This document shows, piece after piece, positions 17,858 through 26,505 of a stretch of 46,275 nucleotides of DNA. Every line of letters begins with the position of its first letter. The first letter of the stretch is position 1. Made by a program: the position numbers and the translations under genes. The notes under the pieces were generated by a model. It ran no database searches, was not told the DNA's origin, and was given only the letters and a program-made list of their open reading frames with translations. This stretch comes from an uncultured Legionella sp. (lineage in GTDB: Bacteria > Pseudomonadota > Gammaproteobacteria > Legionellales > Legionellaceae): the NCBI GenBank assembly GCA_945952115.1, contig CAMFHA010000009.1, forward strand, positions 1-46,275, read 5' to 3'.

Positions 17858-19876
17858 ATGAATAATTATAAACATTGGGACTTACAACGCGATAAAGATC
17901 AGATTCTTTGGTTAGGTTTAAATCGTAATGATACAAATGTAAATACAATTAATGAAGAAGTTTTGGATGAATTAAATAGCCTTCTCCAAGAAATTGCGAT
18001 GGATAAAAAAGCAATTGGGCTTGTTGTGTTGTCATTAAAAGACAAAGGATTTATAGCTGGTGCAGATGTTAAAATGTTTGCTGAACTTGCAGATCCTTCT
18101 AAAGCTGTAGAATTTTTACAAAAAGGGCAGGCTGTATTTTCGCGTTTAGAACATTTATCTATCCCTACAGTTGCTCTAATTGATGGTTTTTGTCTCGGTG
18201 GTGGTTTTGAATTAGCTTTAGCTTGTAGCTATCGAATTGCTAGTGATGAACAAGACACAAAGATTGGTTTGCCTGAAATTATGCTTGGTATCCATCCTGG
18301 GTGGGGTGGAACGGTACGTTTACCTCAATTGATTGGAGGGTTTAAAGCCTTGTCTCAATCCATATTAACAGGTCAAATGCATCATTCTGCTAAGGCTAAA
18401 AAACTAGGGATGATCGATGAAGCAGTGCCTGTTCGTCAATTAAAAAGAGCGGCTGTATATTTTATTAAAAATAAACCAGAAAAACAGCAACCTTCTTTCA
18501 TGGCTCAATTAGCTGATCAAGCTTGGTTACGAGGAGTTTTTGCTTATCTACTTCGGTACAATGTGGCTAAGAAAGTACGCAAAGAACATTATCCCGCGCC
18601 TTATGCGGTAATTGACTTATGGGAGAAAGAAGGAGGAGCTGGAGATCGAGCCTATTTAAAAGAAGTGGACTCCATTGAGCAATTAATCAGCCAAAATGAA
18701 ACCTCTAAAAATTTAATCAGAGCTTTTTTGCTAAGAGAGCGTTTGAAAAGTTTTGCTAAAGATAGCCAATTTAAAGCGCATCATGTTCATGTGATTGGTG
18801 CTGGTATTATGGGGGGGGATATTGCTGCTTGGTGTGCTTTACGAGGAATTAGAGTAAGTTTACAAGACAAGTCTTATGAACAAATTGCTCCAGCCATCGG
18901 GCGTGCATATACACTTTATAAGAAAAAACTAAAAAAACCTCGTCTAATTCAAGCAGCGATGGATAATCTTATTCCTGATCCTAATGGAGAGGGTATTGCT
19001 CGAGCGGATGTTATTATTGAAGCTGTTTTTGAAAATCTATCTGTTAAACAAGACATTATGAAAAAAATTGAATCTTTAGCGAAAAAAGAGGCTATTATTG
19101 CGACTAATACTTCAAGTATTCCTTTAGATGAAATCAGTTCTGTAATGAAAAATCCAGAACGCTTAGTAGGTATTCATTTCTTTAATCCAGTAGCAAAGAT
19201 GGATTTGGTAGAAATTGTAAGTAGTGCTACGACGGCAAATATTGTTGCGCAAAATGCCTGTTCATTTGTCAATCAGATTAGCAAATTGCCTTTACCTGTT
19301 AAATCCAGCCCGGGTTTTTTAATTAATAGAGTACTTATGCCTTATTTAATGGAGTGTGTGCAACTATTAGAAGAAGGATATAGTCCGGAAACTATTGATG
19401 AAGCCGCGCTTAAATTTGGCATGTTTATGGGGCCTGTTGAATTAGCTGATACAGTGGGTATGGATGTTTGTTTGGCTGTGGCAGAAAATTTAACAAGTCA
19501 TTTTGGTGGCACTGTGCCTGATAAGCTCCGTCAAATGGTTAAGGATGGAAAACTGGGACGTAAAACAGGAAGTGGTTTTTATCAATATAAAAATGGTAAG
19601 CCAATCAAAAAAAATCAGAGCGGGCGAGTGGATGATAGTATTGCTGATCGTTTGATTTTACGTATGGTTAATGAATCTGCTGCTTGTTTAAGAGAAGAAG
19701 TTGTAGCCGATGCGGATTTACTAGATGCTGGAATGATTTTTGCCACAGGCTTTGCTCCATTTCGTGGTGGACCTATGAATTATGCAAATGATTTTGGTAA
19801 AGATAAATTAGAGCATCTTTTTAAGACTTTTGAATCAAAATATGGAGATCGGTTTAAGGTAGATGCCAATTTGTAG
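17858..19876 (+). CDS. fadJ: Enoyl-CoA hydratase/3-OH-acyl-CoA dehydrogenase
   Basis: This is the alpha subunit of the beta-oxidation complex, partner of the thiolase upstream. It hydrates enoyl-CoA and oxidises 3-hydroxyacyl-CoA with NAD. Residues 1-210 form the crotonase domain, with both catalytic glutamates (GGGFELALAC and GLPEIMLGIHPGWGG). Residues 300-490 form the NAD domain (VIGAGIMGGDIAAW, NTSSIPLDEI and HFFNPVAKMDLVEIV with the catalytic His). A duplicated C-terminal dehydrogenase domain follows (GFLINRVLMPYL..GRKTGSGFYQY). At 672 residues it is somewhat shorter than E. coli FadJ/FadB (about 715-730). Calling it FadJ rather than FadB follows from the fadI pairing. Confidence 0.88.
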   Translation: MNNYKHWDLQRDKDQILWLGLNRNDTNVNTINEEVLDELNSLLQEIAMDKKAIGLVVLSLKDKGFIAGADVKMFAELADPSKAVEFLQKGQAVFSRLEHLSIPTVALIDGFCLGGGFELALACSYRIASDEQDTKIGLPEIMLGIHPGWGGTVRLPQLIGGFKALSQSILTGQMHHSAKAKKLGMIDEAVPVRQLKRAAVYFIKNKPEKQQPSFMAQLADQAWLRGVFAYLLRYNVAKKVRKEHYPAPYAVIDLWEKEGGAGDRAYLKEVDSIEQLISQNETSKNLIRAFLLRERLKSFAKDSQFKAHHVHVIGAGIMGGDIAAWCALRGIRVSLQDKSYEQIAPAIGRAYTLYKKKLKKPRLIQAAMDNLIPDPNGEGIARADVIIEAVFENLSVKQDIMKKIESLAKKEAIIATNTSSIPLDEISSVMKNPERLVGIHFFNPVAKMDLVEIVSSATTANIVAQNACSFVNQISKLPLPVKSSPGFLINRVLMPYLMECVQLLEEGYSPETIDEAALKFGMFMGPVELADTVGMDVCLAVAENLTSHFGGTVPDKLRQMVKDGKLGRKTGSGFYQYKNGKPIKKNQSGRVDDSIADRLILRMVNESAACLREEVVADADLLDAGMIFATGFAPFRGGPMNYANDFGKDKLEHLFKTFESKYGDRFKVDANL

Positions 19877-19970
19877 ATTCTTGGTTTTGCTCAAGTTGGA
19901 GGTGTTTGTTCAGATATGACGTCATTAATTGAACAGTTACCCAAACTCGAGTTTAGCCATTTTCTCGAAA

Positions 19971-20020
19971 CCCGTTCGCCCTGAGGAGCGTGCGAAGCAC
20001 GCGTCTTGAAGGGCTTTCTA
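19971..20020. repeat. REP-type palindrome
   Basis: A nested palindrome: outer arms GCCCT and AGGGC enclose GCGTGC-GAA-GCACGC. It belongs to the widespread 'GTTCGCCCTGAGG...CTTGAAGGGC' repetitive extragenic palindromes. It lies between the convergent fadJ and PAP2 genes and may also help end transcription. Confidence 0.7.
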
Positions 20021-20077
20021 AGTGGTTCAAGTGAGCTGGCAGATCAAGTTAATGCATTTTTTTTGAGCAGCTATGCC

Positions 20078-20105
20078 CAAAATGTTTCACGATGCCAGAT
20101 TTTGG
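20078..20105. repeat. Second repeat family, 28-bp core
   Basis: The 28-base core that begins CAAAATGTTTCACGATGC and ends ATTTTGG is 25/28 identical to the reverse complement of 27795-27822. The core is itself flanked by inverted ends, CAAAAT and ATTTTG. It is non-coding and lies in the fadJ-PAP2 convergent spacer. Confidence 0.65.
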
Positions 20106-20126
20106 GTATAGACTTTTGGAGAAAAC

Positions 20127-21023
20127 TTAATTGCTTGTACAATTATTTATTGAATTTTTTTTACACCATAATAAAAAGTAATAAGCAAAGAATACCAGTA
20201 AAAAACCAGCTAAAATATCGCTAAGATAATGCCAGCCTAATAAAATACAGGAAATAATTAAAATAAGGTTAGCTAGGAATAAAATAAAGCAGGCTATTGG
20301 CCATTCTTTTAGTAAATACACACAAAATAAAGCCCAAATACAATGAAAAGAGGGTAAGGCTATTAAACCTCCTTCGATAGTAGACGGAGGTATATAGTGG
20401 TGGATTTCTTTGAATTTTAAACTTGTTGCTATTTGATAGGGAGTAAATAGGGAGCTAGTAATAACACTAGCTGGAGCTGTTGTTGGGTAAAAATAATAAA
20501 AAACAAAACCAATCAATAAGCTGAATAACAGGAGACAATAATATTCTCTAATGAGTTGAAATCGTCCAATTCCTATTATAAATAAAGGGATAACACACAT
20601 TTGATTCGTAAGACTATCATAAATAAATCCAAAAATAAGATGTAAGGTTGGATGAGTATGCGTCCAGCTTAAAAGTGCAGGCATATTAATCTTGAAATAA
20701 TGTTCGAATCTAACAATATGTTGATCAATTGGAGTAAATGGTGTTAGTTGTACGGCATTTGTAGCAAAAGCTATAATACACATTACTAAAAAAAAATAAA
20801 TAAGTTCGCGTCCAATTTTGCTGAGGTATCTTTCTTTACCAATTTGAAGCCGCAAACCTATATAGAAAAATAATAAAGAAAGACCTATTTGGATGGTGTT
20901 AGGTGGAAAATAGTTATTTCCTGGATAGTGATATATAAAAAAATTAACAAGCAATGCTACTATAGCTAAAAAAATGATAATCCCACTCAAGAATACTATA
21001 GAGATATCAAGTCTAGAATGCAT
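20127..21023 (-). CDS. PAP2-superfamily membrane phosphatase
   Basis: This 298-residue protein has about six to seven membrane helices. The phosphatase motifs are in the C-terminal half: GGLIALPSFHCIWALF supplies the PSxH histidine, and GWHYLSDILAGF supplies the second catalytic His and Asp. The layout resembles the Aur1/inositolphosphotransferase-like branch of PAP2 enzymes, which act on lipid phosphates at the membrane. The substrate (undecaprenyl phosphate, phosphatidate or a lipid A phosphate) cannot be read from the sequence. It lies 58 bp downstream of the csrA paralogue on the same strand and converges with fadJ. Confidence 0.82.
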   Translation of the reverse strand: MHSRLDISIVFLSGIIIFLAIVALLVNFFIYHYPGNNYFPPNTIQIGLSLLFFYIGLRLQIGKERYLSKIGRELIYFFLVMCIIAFATNAVQLTPFTPIDQHIVRFEHYFKINMPALLSWTHTHPTLHLIFGFIYDSLTNQMCVIPLFIIGIGRFQLIREYYCLLLFSLLIGFVFYYFYPTTAPASVITSSLFTPYQIATSLKFKEIHHYIPPSTIEGGLIALPSFHCIWALFCVYLLKEWPIACFILFLANLILIISCILLGWHYLSDILAGFLLVFFAYYFLLWCKKNSINNCTSN

Positions 21024-21081
21024 CTAATAAATTACCTCTCCTAGGAATGCATATTAAGCTAAGATAAACAGATCCAGTGAT

Positions 21082-21282
21082 TTATGAATCGGTAGTTGTT
21101 AAAAGCTCTTTTTGCTTAATTGCATGAAAAATTTCCTCTCGATGAATATTAATAGTTCGTGGTGCCTCTACTCCAAATTTGATATTTCCATGTTCTGCCG
21201 TTTTAAATGCTAAAATTTTAACGGTAGTATCTCCAATGTTAATCATCAATGGTTTTTCAAACTCAAGAGAAATTATATCCAT
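21082..21282 (-). CDS. csrA: CsrA-family RNA-binding regulator (paralogue)
   Basis: CsrA dimers bind GGA motifs in mRNA leaders. This 66-residue protein keeps the fold signature: LMINIGDTTVKIL for the first strands, IKFGVEAPRTINIHREEIF with the Arg that corresponds to Arg44, and a charged tail. The first strand is unusual, MDIISLE in place of MLILTRR, so the basic RNA-contact residues at 6-7 are lost. It is therefore probably not the housekeeping CsrA but one of the paralogues Legionella species carry. Its ATG has GAGG five bases upstream. It sits between the divergent rpsF operon and the PAP2 gene, a chromosomal core setting rather than a mobile element. Confidence 0.82.
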   Translation of the reverse strand: MDIISLEFEKPLMINIGDTTVKILAFKTAEHGNIKFGVEAPRTINIHREEIFHAIKQKELLTTTDS

Positions 21283-21504
21283 TAAGACCTCGTCATTATA
21301 ATTATTTTAGTTTTTGCACACAGCCAATCTAAAGCACGTTAACTAATTTAGTTGGATTTGTCACTAACAATTAGCTTAAAATTGAAAATAAATGTTTATA
21401 TAAGAATAAAAATGCATCAATATTTTGAGTTAATAGGCTCAATATAAATATAGACATTGTCAGTCAGTCCTAAAAGAGTTACAATTGGCAGTTTTTTTAA
21501 CCTT

Positions 21505-21532
21505 GCCTTCCTGATATCTCAGGTCAGAAGGC
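21505..21532 (+). promoter_or_regulatory. Hairpin in rpsF leader
   Basis: GCCTT-CCTGA-TATC-TCAGG-TCAG-AAGGC forms a 5+5 bp stem with a 4-base bulge on the 3' side and a 4-base loop. It ends 21 bases before the rpsF start. The S6:S18 complex is known to bind a leader hairpin in many bacteria and to repress its own operon. The position fits, but the conserved CCG element is not clearly present, so this is a candidate only. Confidence 0.4.
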
Positions 21533-21553
21533 TATAATCCATAAGGAAAATTC

Positions 21554-21892
21554 ATGAGACATTATGAAATTATGTTTCTTGTTCATCCAGATCAAAGTGA
21601 ACAAGTTCCAGCAATGGTTGAGCGTTATGAAGGAATTATTAAGAAGCATCATGGTTCTATTCATCGCAAAGAAGATTTAGGTCGTCGTCAATTAGCTTAT
21701 CCTATTAATGATGTACATAAAGCTCATTATATTTTAATTAATATTGAATGTAATATTGAAGCATTGGAAGAAATTAAAAATGCATTTAAATACAATGATG
21801 CTATTTTAAGAAATCTAATTACTGTACAAAAACGAGCAATTACTACTGAATCAGTATTAATGAAAAAAGAAAAAGAAACACGTACGGCCTAA
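21554..21892 (+). CDS. rpsF: 30S ribosomal protein S6
   Basis: S6 binds S18 and the central domain of 16S rRNA in the 30S platform. The 112 residues start with [21 protein letters not shown] and include the conserved [28 protein letters not shown]. The ATG has AGGA upstream. It is first in the operon rpsF-rpsR-DUF2232-rplI and is separated from rpsR by 12 bp. A leader hairpin lies just upstream. Confidence 0.97.
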   Translation: MRHYEIMFLVHPDQSEQVPAMVERYEGIIKKHHGSIHRKEDLGRRQLAYPINDVHKAHYILINIECNIEALEEIKNAFKYNDAILRNLITVQKRAITTESVLMKKEKETRTA

Positions 21893-21904
21893 GAGGGGAA
21901 TATT

Positions 21905-22132
21905 ATGTCTGTCTATTTTCGTAGAAAAAAAATGTGTCGATTTAGCGCTGAAGGCGGTAACGAAATTGATTATAAAGATATTAATTTATTAAAAAATTAT
22001 ATTTCTGAAACAGGTAAAATAGTACCTAGTCGTATTACAGGTACGCATACTCGCTTCCAACGTCAATTAGCCAAAGCAATTAAACATGCTCGCTTTATTG
22101 GTTTATTACCTTATTGCGATAGCCATAGATAA
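21905..22132 (+). CDS. rpsR: 30S ribosomal protein S18
   Basis: This 75-residue small-subunit protein is the partner of S6. Family signatures are [12 protein letters not shown] near the start, [27 protein letters not shown], and [19 protein letters not shown] at the end. The length is identical to E. coli S18. AGGGG lies upstream of the start, 12 bp after rpsF. Confidence 0.97.
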   Translation: MSVYFRRKKMCRFSAEGGNEIDYKDINLLKNYISETGKIVPSRITGTHTRFQRQLAKAIKHARFIGLLPYCDSHR

Positions 22133-22141
22133 TAGTTAAAA

Positions 22142-23053
22142 ATGATGCGTTTCAGTGAATTAATTTTAAATCAAAGTAAAAAGATCTTAGAAAATAAGCA
22201 TTATGCTATGTTCTATGCTGCTCTTTTATCTGTTCTTCCTTTTGCCTCTTGGCTATCAGTTGCTCTGGTTGCTTTGGTGACTTTAAGAAAAGGAGGAAAG
22301 TTTGGCTTAGAAATATTAGTGCCTGCTTTGGTGATTCACTCTGTTCCATTATTAATGCTGGTGCCTGTAGCAAGTGCATTAATCAATACTATTATTGCTT
22401 ATTTGCCTTGTTATCTTGCAGCCTTGATTTTGCGTCAATATTCTACTTGGCAAGCAGTAGCTGGTATTTTCTTTTGCCAATCGCTTATTGCTTTTATATG
22501 CCTTCAGTATTTAGCGCCAAACTTTGCTGTTATCCAATTAGCTCATTTTAAAAAGATGTTATCACACTATAGTGAATATCAACAATTTATCGAGCAAAGT
22601 ATTCAAGGCATTAATTCTTGGAATTTGGCGCAACTTTTTTTGGGTATTCAAATATTAAGTGTAGTTATATCATCTGTGATTTCTTTGCTTTTTGCGCGTT
22701 TTATTCAAGCAAAATTATTTGTACCAGGTGGCTTAAAAACAGAATTAGCTGATTTTCGAGGTAGTAAGTTAGCCTTTTTAGTTTTATTAGCAGTTTCTGT
22801 GGCTTCTTATAACGAATGGGTTTTTGCTATTAATATGTTGCCCTTAGTTTTGAGTTATTTTTTGTTGACTGGTTTAAATTTAAGTTACTTTGTTTTAGCG
22901 CGTAAACTACAAGTCAAAGCAATTATTTTGATGATACTACTGATATTGCTTAAACCTACATTCATATTGTTTGCCTATATTATTTTGGGTTTGTTGGATA
23001 GTTTATTTAATTTTCGATTATATCTCCCACAACAAGCGAGAGAATCAATTTAA
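22142..23053 (+). CDS. DUF2232-type membrane protein
   Basis: This 303-residue, very hydrophobic protein has about eight membrane helices and no recognisable catalytic motif. A multi-helix YybS/DUF2232-type protein lies between rpsR and rplI in several gammaproteobacteria. I base the family name on this position plus the helix pattern, not on a specific signature. The start has two adjacent ATG codons nine bases after the rpsR stop and only a weak ribosome site, so translation may be coupled to rpsR. The function is unknown. Confidence 0.75.
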   Translation: MMRFSELILNQSKKILENKHYAMFYAALLSVLPFASWLSVALVALVTLRKGGKFGLEILVPALVIHSVPLLMLVPVASALINTIIAYLPCYLAALILRQYSTWQAVAGIFFCQSLIAFICLQYLAPNFAVIQLAHFKKMLSHYSEYQQFIEQSIQGINSWNLAQLFLGIQILSVVISSVISLLFARFIQAKLFVPGGLKTELADFRGSKLAFLVLLAVSVASYNEWVFAINMLPLVLSYFLLTGLNLSYFVLARKLQVKAIILMILLILLKPTFILFAYIILGLLDSLFNFRLYLPQQARESI

Positions 23054-23064
23054 GGGGTTTTAAG

Positions 23065-23514
23065 ATGGAAGTTATCTTATTAGAAAAAGTTCGTAATTTA
23101 GGTAATTTAGGGGATAAAGTTAACGTTAAATCAGGTTATGGACGTAATTATTTAATTCCTCAAAATAAAGCAGTTTTTGCAACTGAAAAAAGTATTGAGC
23201 AATTTGAGCAAAGACGTGCTGAGCTTGAGAAAAAAGCACAGCAAGCTTTATCTGCAGCAGAACAACGTGCGGCTAAACTAAATGATACGACTTTAGTTAT
23301 TAGTGCCATGGCAAGTGATGAAGGTAAGTTGTATGGCTCAGTGGGAATTAATGAAATTAAAGATGCATTGAACAATAAAGGTATTGACGTGACTAAGCGA
23401 GAAATTGTGATGCCTGAAGGCGCACTGCATTCTATTGGTAATTTTATGATAGAAGTTCATGTTCATAGCGATGTAATTGCTCACTTGCAATTAGAAATTG
23501 TGCCTGCAAAATAA
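23065..23514 (+). CDS. rplI: 50S ribosomal protein L9
   Basis: L9 is the elongated two-domain protein bound to 23S rRNA near the L1 stalk. The N-terminal signature [19 protein letters not shown] is followed by [18 protein letters not shown] long connecting helix (about 40-75) and a C-terminal domain ([24 protein letters not shown]) complete the 149 residues, the standard length. It ends the ribosomal operon and is followed by a large stem-loop. Confidence 0.97.
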   Translation: MEVILLEKVRNLGNLGDKVNVKSGYGRNYLIPQNKAVFATEKSIEQFEQRRAELEKKAQQALSAAEQRAAKLNDTTLVISAMASDEGKLYGSVGINEIKDALNNKGIDVTKREIVMPEGALHSIGNFMIEVHVHSDVIAHLQLEIVPAK

Positions 23515-23554
23515 GATAGTTTAATTTCTGTGAGTAGAAACAGAGTAAACTATC
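23515..23554 (+). terminator. Stem-loop after rplI
   Basis: GATAGTTTA and TAAACTATC pair as a 9-bp stem directly after the rplI stop. An inner CTGT/ACAG helix lies inside it. There is no T-run, so factor-independent termination would be weak. It may protect the 3' end of the transcript. Confidence 0.5.
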
Positions 23555-23579
23555 CAATAGCACAATAAAACACTGTTAT

Positions 23580-23665
23580 GCCTACGTTTCATGCTTTGTG
23601 CGCGAATCCAATCCTAACCTTAATTAAGATCACTTGGATCCTGCGCATAAAGCGCAGGACGTAGT
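23580..23665. repeat. Palindromic REP pair
   Basis: CCTACGTTTCATGCTTTGTG..GAATCCAA on the left matches the reverse complement of TTGGATCCTGCGCATAAAGC..GACGTAG on the right. The right arm also holds a perfect inner hairpin, TCCTGCGC-ATAAA-GCGCAGGA. Non-coding. Confidence 0.7.
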
Positions 23666-23734
23666 CAAATAATCGACATTTGTGTTCAAAAATTAGATGA
23701 ATTTACTGTAAGACAGAGATAAATAAGTTTACAC

Positions 23735-23856
23735 ATAGCATTGCCCACTAAGCTTTAGACGAGGAGCATTTGAATGAAGCGAAGGAGTGTACACCATACA
23801 TGACTGAAGCAAAGTGAGAATGCAATGAAGTATAAAACTTAGTGAGCAATACTATA
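23735..23856. repeat. Palindromic dispersed repeat, copy D
   Basis: Fourth copy of the family, in the same orientation as copy C. The left end is TAGCATTGCCCACTAAGCTT and the right end is AAAACTTAGTGAGCAATACT. The core GACGAGGAGCATTTGAATGA, then GTGTACACCATACATGACTG, then GTGAGAATGCAATGAAG agrees closely with copies A-C. It lies between rplI and the coiled-coil gene. Confidence 0.82.
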
Positions 23857-23869
23857 TCAAACTCTTTAT

Positions 23870-24180
23870 TGATACACGTGACGTTAACTTAAGTCTTATT
23901 TCTTGCTAGAATATTCACTCCTCTCTTTAGAGAGAAAGTGCAAAAGAAGCACTGATACTAAGCCAAAGATTATGCTTTCGATCTATGTCATCCTCCCCCT
24001 CTGCTTGACCAGGGGTTCCATAGTTCTACCGGAGATATCATGACTTTAATAAGAATCTGGATCTTCTTTATAAAATCTCTTTTTGAATTATTTTAATTAA
24101 GTTTATAGAGTAAAATCTACTTGTTCTGAGAGTACCTATCTTTTGTTTGACCTAAAATTGCCCATCCTGACTTATTTGTG
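23870..24180. other. Gene-free spacer with decayed repeat debris
   Basis: About 300 bases without a credible gene. Around 23990-24060, GTCATCCTCCCCCTCTGCTTG and later GAATCTGGATC recall worn pieces of common REP sequences. I see nothing else here. The promoter of the following gene starts at 24181. Confidence 0.35.
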
Positions 24181-24209
24181 TTGAATTTTTTAGTGGTTAT
24201 GTTTATAAT
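24181..24209 (+). promoter_or_regulatory. Sigma-70 promoter of coiled-coil gene
   Basis: TTGAAT (24181-24186) and a perfect TATAAT (24204-24209) are separated by 17 bases, the optimal spacing. The predicted transcript would start about 25 bases before the ATG at 24240. No PmrA-like CTTAAT pair is seen here. Confidence 0.6.
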
Positions 24210-24239
24210 ATACGCAATAATTACTAATTGAGGTTCAAA

Positions 24240-26426
24240 ATGCCAGCCAGCAATAGAAAAACTACTAAAAAGTCTAAAGATCAAATAGCAATGCATGAAT
24301 TAAAGCAGCATAAACATCATGCTAAAGAACGTGAGAGACAGGCAAGAGCATATGAAGCACATCTTGAAGAGAATAAAACTAGAGATGAATCGCTCCTAGA
24401 AGAGATTAGAGGATTATACAAACAGCTAGAAAATGCTGTAAAAGCTTATTCTAAAGCTGCTTTAGAAAATAAAGAAGATCTTTTATCAAAGTTTAAAGAA
24501 GTAAGAGAACAACTAACTGAACAAGTTGGCTTGCTAAGCCACAATAGCAAAGATTTACAAAAATCTTATCGAACATATATTAATAAATTATCAGAGCAAG
24601 TTAATTTGCGTTCGTATAAATTAGCGCAACAAGAAGAAGCCTTAAAAAAAATAATACTCGATACAGCTAAAAGAGTAGAAAAAGATGTTCAAAATATGTC
24701 AGTAACTCAACAAATTTATACGATTGCACCAGCTAATGTTAAAAAAGCTCTTGAAAGCATAAGTGAAAAAGTTACGCCTCGCGAATTAAAGAATCTACTA
24801 AGTACTTCTTCTATTTTTACTGTCACTTCTCTTTTATTAGATACAGTTGATGTTAATAGTTCTTTAGTAAATGCTCAAACAGGGGAAGTTACTCAACATC
24901 AAAGCAACATTCAAGAAGAACTAAAAGAGGAATTAAACAAACTATCTCTTTTATCGCCAGATCAACAATCTGCTATAGCTCTTGCTTTGCTGACGGGAAA
25001 TGATCCTTCTGGAGTCCTTCAGAATTTTAGTCCAAGTACGCAAATAGCTTTAATTGCTGTTTTAATGGATCAATTAGCTACTAAATTAAGTGATAATAAA
25101 AAAGATCAGGTAGCTATTCAAAAATTTGCTAAAGATTTAGTTTCTACTGTAGTGCGTTTAGAGCAAGGAGAGGCAACTTATTTATCTGTTTTGGCTCTTA
25201 TAGAAAACAATGAAGGTAAAGAGGTCATTGCTCAATTTCATATCGATTTAGCAACATTAAGTCAAAACCCAACAGAGATTGCAGCTATATTGAATTTTCA
25301 CTTATTAAAAATAGGTGTTAAGAGCGATACGCCCCTAGCAACCGTAATAACTAACGGTGCTCAAGCAGCTACTTTGTTACAACTTGAAGGTAAAACTCTT
25401 TCTGCTTTGGGTGGCAATATTAAGAATTTAGAAGAATTAACTAATAGAGTTTTGGAAAATACTTTAGCTAATAGCAATGTTGGAGATGATAATGCATTGA
25501 CTATTTCTGGTAGTAATTATGTTATTAATCTAAAAAGAGACAAAATAAATTCTGCAAAAGGCGATATTATTGATCCTTTAAAACTTCTTGCAGCTTTAGC
25601 TATTGTGCGAGAAACTGCTCAACAAACTGTGTTTGATCTTAATTCTCAAGCAAAATCAGGGATTACTAAGTTACTTGAAGCAATTAATAGCGAAAAATTA
25701 GAAGAAGCTGATGAAGATACATTAGAAGAGGCTGATGAAGATACATTAGAAGATGTTAATGAAGATACATTAGAAGATGTTAATGAAAATACATTAGAAG
25801 ATGTTAATGAAAATACATTAGAAGATGTTAATGAAAATAAATTAGAAGATGCTGGTAAAATACAGCCTAAAGCTACTAACAATGAGATTCAACCCTCTTA
25901 TTATAATGATGAAAATAATGATGTTATTAAAGATATCATAGAGCTTGATGCTGACTTAATTAAAAACTTTACTAGTGCATTAGGGCAATTAGATCAATTA
26001 GATGGAACTTTAAAGAAAAAGTATTCTGATAAACATCTTATTGTTGAAGTCAATCAGCAATTGATAAAAACATTAACACGTTTATTAAGCAATTACGAAA
26101 GCAATGGTAATAAAAAACAGTTTCAAGATGATTGTAACAACGCGCTTGATAATGTAAAAAAACATTTTGCTACTCATCGAGATAATTCCTTTGTTCAATT
26201 TTTTGCTAATATTATTCATGCACTTACCAGTTTCTTTAATTCTTTATTTGAAAGTGCAGAAAGTAAAAAAGTACGAGAAGATAGAAATGCGTTCTTTAAT
26301 TCTGATTCTCGACCAACAAACTCAGCAAAAGTCTTATATAATTTTAAGCAAGATTTAGACAAAGCCTTTGAATCTTTAGAGCAGCCTGATGTTAAGCATG
26401 GTACTCAATTCGGTACTTCATGTTAG
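24240..26426 (+). CDS. Large coiled-coil protein, effector candidate
   Basis: This 728-residue protein is not recognised. A basic, His/Lys-rich start leads into long coiled-coil helices (about 5-165), then a mostly helical middle. An acidic tandem repeat of eight residues (LEDVNENT type) occupies about 487-534. The helical C-terminal part holds an amphipathic segment (SFVQFFANIIHALTSFFNSL) that could touch membranes. There is no signal peptide. I start it at the ATG at 24240, with GAGG upstream, rather than at an earlier TTG that overlaps the ribosome site. Size, coiled coils, lack of homology and isolation as a single gene resemble Dot/Icm effectors; this is inference. Confidence 0.8.
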   Translation: MPASNRKTTKKSKDQIAMHELKQHKHHAKERERQARAYEAHLEENKTRDESLLEEIRGLYKQLENAVKAYSKAALENKEDLLSKFKEVREQLTEQVGLLSHNSKDLQKSYRTYINKLSEQVNLRSYKLAQQEEALKKIILDTAKRVEKDVQNMSVTQQIYTIAPANVKKALESISEKVTPRELKNLLSTSSIFTVTSLLLDTVDVNSSLVNAQTGEVTQHQSNIQEELKEELNKLSLLSPDQQSAIALALLTGNDPSGVLQNFSPSTQIALIAVLMDQLATKLSDNKKDQVAIQKFAKDLVSTVVRLEQGEATYLSVLALIENNEGKEVIAQFHIDLATLSQNPTEIAAILNFHLLKIGVKSDTPLATVITNGAQAATLLQLEGKTLSALGGNIKNLEELTNRVLENTLANSNVGDDNALTISGSNYVINLKRDKINSAKGDIIDPLKLLAALAIVRETAQQTVFDLNSQAKSGITKLLEAINSEKLEEADEDTLEEADEDTLEDVNEDTLEDVNENTLEDVNENTLEDVNENKLEDAGKIQPKATNNEIQPSYYNDENNDVIKDIIELDADLIKNFTSALGQLDQLDGTLKKKYSDKHLIVEVNQQLIKTLTRLLSNYESNGNKKQFQDDCNNALDNVKKHFATHRDNSFVQFFANIIHALTSFFNSLFESAESKKVREDRNAFFNSDSRPTNSAKVLYNFKQDLDKAFESLEQPDVKHGTQFGTSC
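25698..25841 (+). repeat. 24-bp tandem repeat, six units, in frame
   Basis: Six 24-bp units encode LEEADEDT (twice), LEDVNEDT, LEDVNENT (twice) and LEDVNENK, followed by a broken LEDAGK. The last four units are nearly identical at the DNA level, while the first two form a separate subtype. This suggests recent slippage expansion. The repeat codes for a strongly acidic linker. Confidence 0.92.
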
Positions 26427-26433
26427 ATAAGTG

Positions 26434-26465
26434 GTAAGCGTTCACGCAATGGCGTGAACGCTTAC
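26434..26465. terminator. Perfect 14-bp hairpin
   Basis: GTAAGCGTTCACGC and GCGTGAACGCTTAC pair perfectly across the 4-base loop AATG. The hairpin begins eight bases after the coiled-coil gene's stop and lies between it and the convergent thioredoxin-like gene. It lacks a T-run, so it may be a REP unit as well as a transcript-end hairpin. Confidence 0.65.
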
Positions 26466-26505
26466 GCTCAGCACCAGCCTACAAAAGTTCCATTATTCCC
26501 ATTGG

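Noticed and set aside
20006..20224. Plus-strand open frame of 72 codons
   Set aside because: It runs through a REP palindrome, the 28-bp repeat and the 3' end of the PAP2 gene; no coding support.
21533..21538. Perfect TATAAT just upstream of rpsF
   Set aside because: A start from this box would leave only a few leader bases before the ATG, and no -35 element lies at a proper distance; probably chance.
25698..25841. CRISPR-like array
   Set aside because: The units are contiguous coding repeats without spacers; no other repeat-spacer pattern or cas gene is present.
25646..25882. Minus-strand open frame rich in Ser-Asn-Val repeats
   Set aside because: It is the antisense of the in-frame 24-bp tandem repeat in the coiled-coil gene and has no ribosome site.
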